Origin: Prevotellaceae bacterium
Lineage (GTDB): Bacteria; Bacteroidota; Bacteroidia; Bacteroidales; UBA932
NCBI GenBank assembly: GCA_031259935.1
Contig: JAIRKV010000073.1
Coordinates: 1 to 7,513 of the forward strand
Direction of reading: 5' to 3'
Length of the DNA: 7,513 bases
Every line of letters starts with the position of its first letter. The first letter of the stretch is position 1. Below are positions 3,936-7,513 of the stretch, piece after piece. The notes under the pieces were generated by a model. The model did no database searches and was not told where the DNA came from. It saw nothing but the letters and a program-made list of their open reading frames with translations. The position numbers and the translations under genes are program-made.

Positions 3936-6545
3936 CTAAATAATTAATAATCCTGTTCGGTAAACGGCAAATGATATTATCCATGCAAATGCAAGGGTAT
4001 AACAAACCGCCAATATTGCCCATTTCCAGCTTCCGCTTTCGTTGCGTATGGCTATTACTGTGGCTATGCACGGGAAATATAATAATACGAAAATCATCAT
4101 TACGATAGCAATAAGCGCTGCATGATTTCTGTCGCAGTCAAGGTCGTTTTGCATGTAACCAGCTAATTTGTCTTCGGCGGCGCTCGGATATAAAACGCCT
4201 AAGGTACTTATCACTACTTCTTTTGCTGGTAATCCCGATACAATGGCAACGCCAAGTTTCCAGTTAAATCCCAGCGGTTTTATCACAGGTTCTATAAATT
4301 TGCCGCAACGCCCGATGCACGAATATTCCTGCTGTTCATTTCTTTTTTCGTGCGCATAAAGGTTTATTTGTTTCACTGTTTCGGATGTTAACCTGAAAAT
4401 ATCAAAAATATTATTTTGTTCGGTAATATCTTTTTTATGTTTTTCGGTTGCCTGTTCGGTCAGTTTGTCATAATCGTGCGTAAATTCTTTTTTTTGAGGA
4501 AAATATCCTAAAAACCATATAATAATAGAAGCGAGAAGTATTACGGTTCCCATTTTGCGCAAATACTGTTTGCTTTTATCCCACATGTGTATGCCTGTTG
4601 ATTTTATGGTAGGCATTCGATACGGAGGCAGTTCGATTACAAACGGAGTTTCTTCTTTTTTAAATAAAAACAGTTTTAGAATTTTTGCCATAACAAGCGC
4701 TATGCATATACCTAATGTATAAATCATAAAAAGTATCAGCGCTCCTTGTAAACCGCTGAAAAAGGCATTGATAAACAGCAGATATACGGGCAGACGTGCA
4801 GCGCACGACATAAACGGATTGACCAGAATCGTAATCATGCGGCTGTTTCGATTTTCTACCGTTCGCGCCGACATAATCGCAGGTACATTACATCCGAAAC
4901 CCATTATCAGGGGAATAAATGATTTTCCGTTCAGTCCTGCCTTGCGCATCGGTTTATCCATTATAAATGCCGCACGAGCCATGTATCCCGAATCTTCCAT
5001 AAACGAGATAAATAAATAAAGTATCAGAATATTGGGTAAAAATACTATAACCTGCCCTACTCCGCCTATTATTCCGTCAACAAGCAAATCTTTAAAAGGT
5101 CCGTCGCTTAAAATATTGATTATGCCGTTTTTCAATAAATCAACGCCCGATTCAATCACTTTTTTCAGCACATCTCCTACTATAAATGTCATCACAAACA
5201 TAAGGAAAACAAAAAAAAGGAAAATAGGAAATCCAAAACGTTTGTGTGTAACTATGTTATCAATGAATTTTGTTGTTGCGCCCGTTTCTCTGCTGTTTTC
5301 TTTCAGCGTTTCGCGCAGGGCGCCGGCAATAAATCCGTATTTTGCATTTGTTATTGCCGTTTCCGTGTCTTCGCCAAGCAGATTTTTTATGCGCTCGCTT
5401 TCTTTGTCTCTGATTTCAAAAACAGTATCGGCATTATTCAGTTTGCTTATCACATTTTCGATTTCATGGTCGTTTTCCAGAAGTTTTATTGCTAAAAATC
5501 GTGTGGAATAATACTTGCGTATATCGGTATTCTTTAATATTTCTTCTTTTATTTTTGATATTGAAGATTCGATTTCTTTGCCGTGATTAATATGTATGTG
5601 TTTGGCTGTTTTGTATATAGGCATGTTTTCTTCATCAACGGGAGATAAAAAATCTTCCGAAACGTATTCTTCATATACTTTTGCCACAACATCAAAAAGT
5701 TCTGTAATACCTTTGCCTGTGCGGGCAACGGTAGGTACAATCGGGATACCGATCATTTTTGACAGCGAATAATAATCAAGTGAATTGCCTTTCTCCAGAA
5801 ATTCGTCGTACATGTTAAGCGCTATCACAACGCGCAAGTTCATATCTATCAATTGCGTTGTCAGGTATAAATTGCGTTCGAGATTTGAAGCATCAATAAC
5901 ATTTACAATAACATCTGCCTTTTTGTCGGCTATGTGTTTGCGTACGAAAACTTCTTCGGGCGTGTATGCCGTAAGTGAATATGTTCCGGGTAAATCAACA
6001 ATATTAAAATGATAATCGCCATGGTCGAATGAACTTGCTTTTGCATCGACCGTAACTCCGCTGTAATTTCCTACGTGTGCGTGCTCGTTGGCTGCATAAT
6101 TGAATAATGACGATTTTCCGCTGTTGGGATTTCCTATAAGTGCAACGGTTATTGTGTTTGGCGTTTTCATCGAAATTTCCTGACTTTCGTTTTCCGTAAT
6201 TATTCCGTGAAAATCGTCCTGTATCGGCATTTCGCTTTCGTTTTCGCTCGGTATGCGCACAACTTCAATCATGGCGGCTTCGCTGCGCCTCAATGATACT
6301 TCATAACCCATGATTTTATATTTCACAGGATCTTTGAACGGAGCGTTTAATACTACTTCAACTTCCTGTCCGCGTACAAAGCCCATTTCGGCGATACGAT
6401 TGCAAAAAGCATCATTGCGACTGCGCCGTCCGAACAGATTATATTTATAACCTGATTCGTTTTTGTGCTGACGTATTTTTGAACCTTGCCGTACAACTCG
6501 CACAACTATACATTTTTCGCCTGTCTGTAGTTCCGATAGTTTCAT
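3936..6545 (-). CDS. feoB: Ferrous iron transporter, FeoA-FeoB fusion
   Basis: The protein has 869 aa and is the Fe2+ importer of the inner membrane. Residues 1 to about 97 are a FeoA (SH3-like) domain (MKLSELQTGEK, RIAEMGFVRGQEVEVVL, YEVSLRRSEAAMIEV). An acidic linker follows to about 128. The GTPase domain shows G1 GNPNSGKSS (138-146), G2 GVTV (163-166), G3 DLPG (184-187), G4 NMYD (244-247) and a G5-like VARTGKG (273-279). The membrane core carries the two Gate regions, including GFGCNVPAIMSARTVENR (549-566) and FMSCAARLPVY (578-588), then GLPAKEVV near 771, with about eight hydrophobic spans. The fusion is common in Bacteroidetes. I chose the ATG at 6545. An in-frame TTG at 6572 would add nine residues but lies inside the promoter -7 element. 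Oddities are an extra loop of about 24 residues in FeoA and a CxxxC pair (Cys743, Cys747). The Cys-rich partner gene follows. Confidence 0.96.
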   Translation of the reverse strand: MKLSELQTGEKCIVVRVVRQGSKIRQHKNESGYKYNLFGRRSRNDAFCNRIAEMGFVRGQEVEVVLNAPFKDPVKYKIMGYEVSLRRSEAAMIEVVRIPSENESEMPIQDDFHGIITENESQEISMKTPNTITVALIGNPNSGKSSLFNYAANEHAHVGNYSGVTVDAKASSFDHGDYHFNIVDLPGTYSLTAYTPEEVFVRKHIADKKADVIVNVIDASNLERNLYLTTQLIDMNLRVVIALNMYDEFLEKGNSLDYYSLSKMIGIPIVPTVARTGKGITELFDVVAKVYEEYVSEDFLSPVDEENMPIYKTAKHIHINHGKEIESSISKIKEEILKNTDIRKYYSTRFLAIKLLENDHEIENVISKLNNADTVFEIRDKESERIKNLLGEDTETAITNAKYGFIAGALRETLKENSRETGATTKFIDNIVTHKRFGFPIFLFFVFLMFVMTFIVGDVLKKVIESGVDLLKNGIINILSDGPFKDLLVDGIIGGVGQVIVFLPNILILYLFISFMEDSGYMARAAFIMDKPMRKAGLNGKSFIPLIMGFGCNVPAIMSARTVENRNSRMITILVNPFMSCAARLPVYLLFINAFFSGLQGALILFMIYTLGICIALVMAKILKLFLFKKEETPFVIELPPYRMPTIKSTGIHMWDKSKQYLRKMGTVILLASIIIWFLGYFPQKKEFTHDYDKLTEQATEKHKKDITEQNNIFDIFRLTSETVKQINLYAHEKRNEQQEYSCIGRCGKFIEPVIKPLGFNWKLGVAIVSGLPAKEVVISTLGVLYPSAAEDKLAGYMQNDLDCDRNHAALIAIVMMIFVLLYFPCIATVIAIRNESGSWKWAILAVCYTLAFAWIISFAVYRTGLLII

Positions 6546-6569
6546 TTTTTGCTCAATAATATTTAAACG

Positions 6570-6577
6570 CAAAGGTA
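6570..6577 (-). promoter_or_regulatory. feoAB promoter, Bacteroidetes -7 element
   Basis: On the minus strand this reads TACCTTTG, a perfect match to the Bacteroidetes -7 consensus TAnnTTTG. Transcription would begin a few bases on, near 6563, leaving a 5' leader of about 18 nt before the ATG at 6545. No good -33 TTG lies at the usual 17-23 nt spacing. The element overlaps the alternative TTG start at 6570-6572, so that codon would fall at or upstream of the transcript's 5' end. No Fur-like box is obvious nearby. Confidence 0.65.
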
Positions 6578-6821
6578 ATATTTATTCCGCAATTATTTAG
6601 AATGATTATAAATAATTTTTTTAATGAAAGGAAAAATTTAATCCTGATACGATAATTTTCATTTGCAATTTATTGTTAACAAACTATATATACAATCATT
6701 AAGAAAGGGCTAAATAATTTGCAAAAGTTAAATTATCAGTCGATTTGTGTTTTTGTGGTTTTTATCAAAACAAAAAATCCTAAAAAAAGCGTTCGCAACA
6801 CAAAACGACAACAGCCTGATA

Positions 6822-7031
6822 CGGCAAAGTAGACATTAGGACGAACAAAGTAAACGTTGGAATGAACAAAGTAGACGTTAGGACGAACAAAGTAAACGTT
6901 GGAACGAACAAAGTAAACATTGGAACGAACAAAGTAGACGTTAGGACGAACAAAGTAGACGTTAGAACGAACAAAGTAAACGTTAGAACGAACAAAGTAA
7001 ATATTGGAACGAACAAAGTAGGCGTTAGGAA
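6822..7031. repeat. 21-bp tandem repeat array, ten units
   Basis: Ten head-to-tail units start at 6822, 6843, 6864 and so on to 7011, each exactly 21 bp with no indels. Every internal unit starts GAACAAAGTA. Two main forms then continue GACGTTAGGAC (units 3, 6; near-forms 1, 7) or AACGTTGGAAC (unit 4; near-forms 2, 5, 8, 9). The first and last units are degraded at their outer edges, as in most such arrays. Because 21 is divisible by three, three reading frames stay open through the array, which explains overlapping heptapeptide frames on both strands (NKVDVRT forward, FVRSNVY and LFVLTST reverse). None has a convincing start. The 21-bp period is two turns of B-DNA, so any bound protein would sit on one face. 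Confidence 0.92.
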
Positions 7032-7146
7032 ATGCCGAGTAAGCATTTATTTGTTCAAACCGGTTTATTTTCAAATAAAAATCAGCAGATAATCAAAATA
7101 CGAAAATTTAACCATTGCCGTTATACGATAATCTGTAATTGTTTCT

Positions 7147-7154
7147 TAACTTTG
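7147..7154 (+). promoter_or_regulatory. Promoter -7 element of the AAE transporter gene
   Basis: TAACTTTG matches the Bacteroidetes consensus TAnnTTTG exactly and lies 22 bp before the ATG at 7177. The predicted leader is about 17 nt. A -33 TTG at standard spacing is absent; the best candidate is TTA at 7121-7123 with a 23-nt spacer. The layout mirrors that of feoAB on the other side of the repeat array. Confidence 0.6.
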
Positions 7155-7176
7155 CAGCCTGAATTTGTATATTATT

Positions 7177-7513
7177 ATGAACTGGTTTGAAAGTTTACTG
7201 TGGAGTGATTCAATTGCACATTCCGTTTTCATATTTGCGACGGTGATTTCGCTTGGTTTTTTACTTGGTAAAATTAAATTTTTCGGCGTATCGCTTGGTG
7301 TTACCTTTGTACTTTTTGTCGGTATTGCCGCAGGTCATTCGGGACTTACCGTAAATTCTGAAATATTGACATTTGTAAAAGATTTCGGGTTAATATTATT
7401 TGTTTATTTCATTGGTTTGCAAGTTGGACCCGGATTTTTTTCGTCGTTCAAAAAAGATGGTTTACAAATGAATCTGCTGACATGTGCAACCGTATTAATG
7501 AATATTACAGTAG
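7177..7513 (+). CDS. AspT/YidE-type putative transporter (AAE family), 3' partial
   Basis: The first 112 codons, from ATG at 7177, run off the window without a stop. The protein begins MNWFESLLWSDSIAHSVFIF. It shows hydrophobic spans at about 15-31, 36-53 and 69-85, with GVSLGVTFVLFVGIAAGH (37-54) and the motif YFIGLQVGPGFF (77-88). These match the N-terminal repeat of the aspartate:alanine exchanger family (AspT, YidE, YbjL; TC 2.A.81), whose full members have about 550 residues with two such repeats around TrkA_C domains. The substrate cannot be inferred from the N-terminus; many Bacteroidetes members are only 'putative transporter'. It is divergent from feoAB and has its own promoter. Confidence 0.85.
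   Translation, partial: MNWFESLLWSDSIAHSVFIFATVISLGFLLGKIKFFGVSLGVTFVLFVGIAAGHSGLTVNSEILTFVKDFGLILFVYFIGLQVGPGFFSSFKKDGLQMNLLTCATVLMNITV

Larger units (their letters stand above)
6546..7176. other. Divergent intergenic region between feoAB and the AAE transporter gene
   Basis: It spans 631 bp. It holds a -7 element at each end (6570-6577 reverse, 7147-7154 forward), the 21-bp tandem array (6822-7031), and perfect 10-bp palindromes TTGTTAACAA (6673-6682) and AAACCGGTTT (7057-7066). Either palindrome could be an operator, but nothing ties them to a named regulator. The stretch 6578-6820 is AT-rich and otherwise featureless. I see no RNA gene and no convincing protein gene. Confidence 0.6.

Noticed and set aside
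5032..5511. Open frames on the plus strand inside feoB
   Set aside because: They are antisense shadows of the feoB coding sequence, with no domain or start context of their own.
6673..6682. TTGTTAACAA as an FNR/CRP-type or Fur operator for feoAB
   Set aside because: It is a perfect 10-bp palindrome, but it lacks the spaced half-sites of those families and lies about 100 bp upstream of the promoter, so there is no support beyond symmetry.
6862..7092. Forward NKVDVRT heptapeptide open frame over the tandem array
   Set aside because: The ATG exists only through one base change in unit 2, unit differences mostly change the residue, and there is no promoter or signal sequence.

Overview
The window looks like Bacteroidetes (probably Bacteroidales) chromosome. 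The evidence is a fused FeoA-FeoB iron transporter of the Bacteroidetes type, a small PorT-like outer-membrane beta-barrel, a GLUG/BspA-like exported protein, A-rich start regions without Shine-Dalgarno sequences, and two perfect TAnnTTTG -7 promoter elements. Assignment below phylum level is inference.

Layout. 1-102 is the tail of a membrane protein (+). 103-315 is a repeat-bearing spacer. 316-1989 (+) encodes a secreted GLUG-repeat plus leucine-rich-repeat protein, and 2083-2643 (+) a secreted beta-barrel protein followed by a hairpin terminator (2697-2736). 2644-3758 has no credible gene and is built almost entirely of repeats. These form a set of nested inverted repeats centred near 3250, with about four layers of arms between 2804 and 3750. 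A paired-hairpin module sits at the core, and one arm carries a 78-bp insertion bounded by 11-bp direct repeats. On the minus strand, 6545-3936 encodes the FeoA-FeoB ferrous iron transporter. It is followed after only 3 nt by a 57-codon gene (3932-3759) for a FeoB-associated Cys-rich membrane protein. 6546-7176 is a divergent intergenic region with a promoter at each end and ten units of a 21-bp tandem repeat between them. 7177-7513 (+) is the start of an AspT/YidE-type (AAE family) transporter that runs off the window.

How the genes work together. feoAB and the Cys-rich gene form a tight ferrous-iron uptake operon: the FeoA domain and GTPase act on the cytoplasmic side, the FeoB core is the membrane channel, and the small single-span protein probably handles Fe2+ or redox at the inner face. 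The two secreted proteins (316-2643) may share a transcript but have no evident link to iron uptake. The most unusual content is non-coding: the nested palindrome at 2804-3750 and the helically phased 21-bp array between the divergent promoters.
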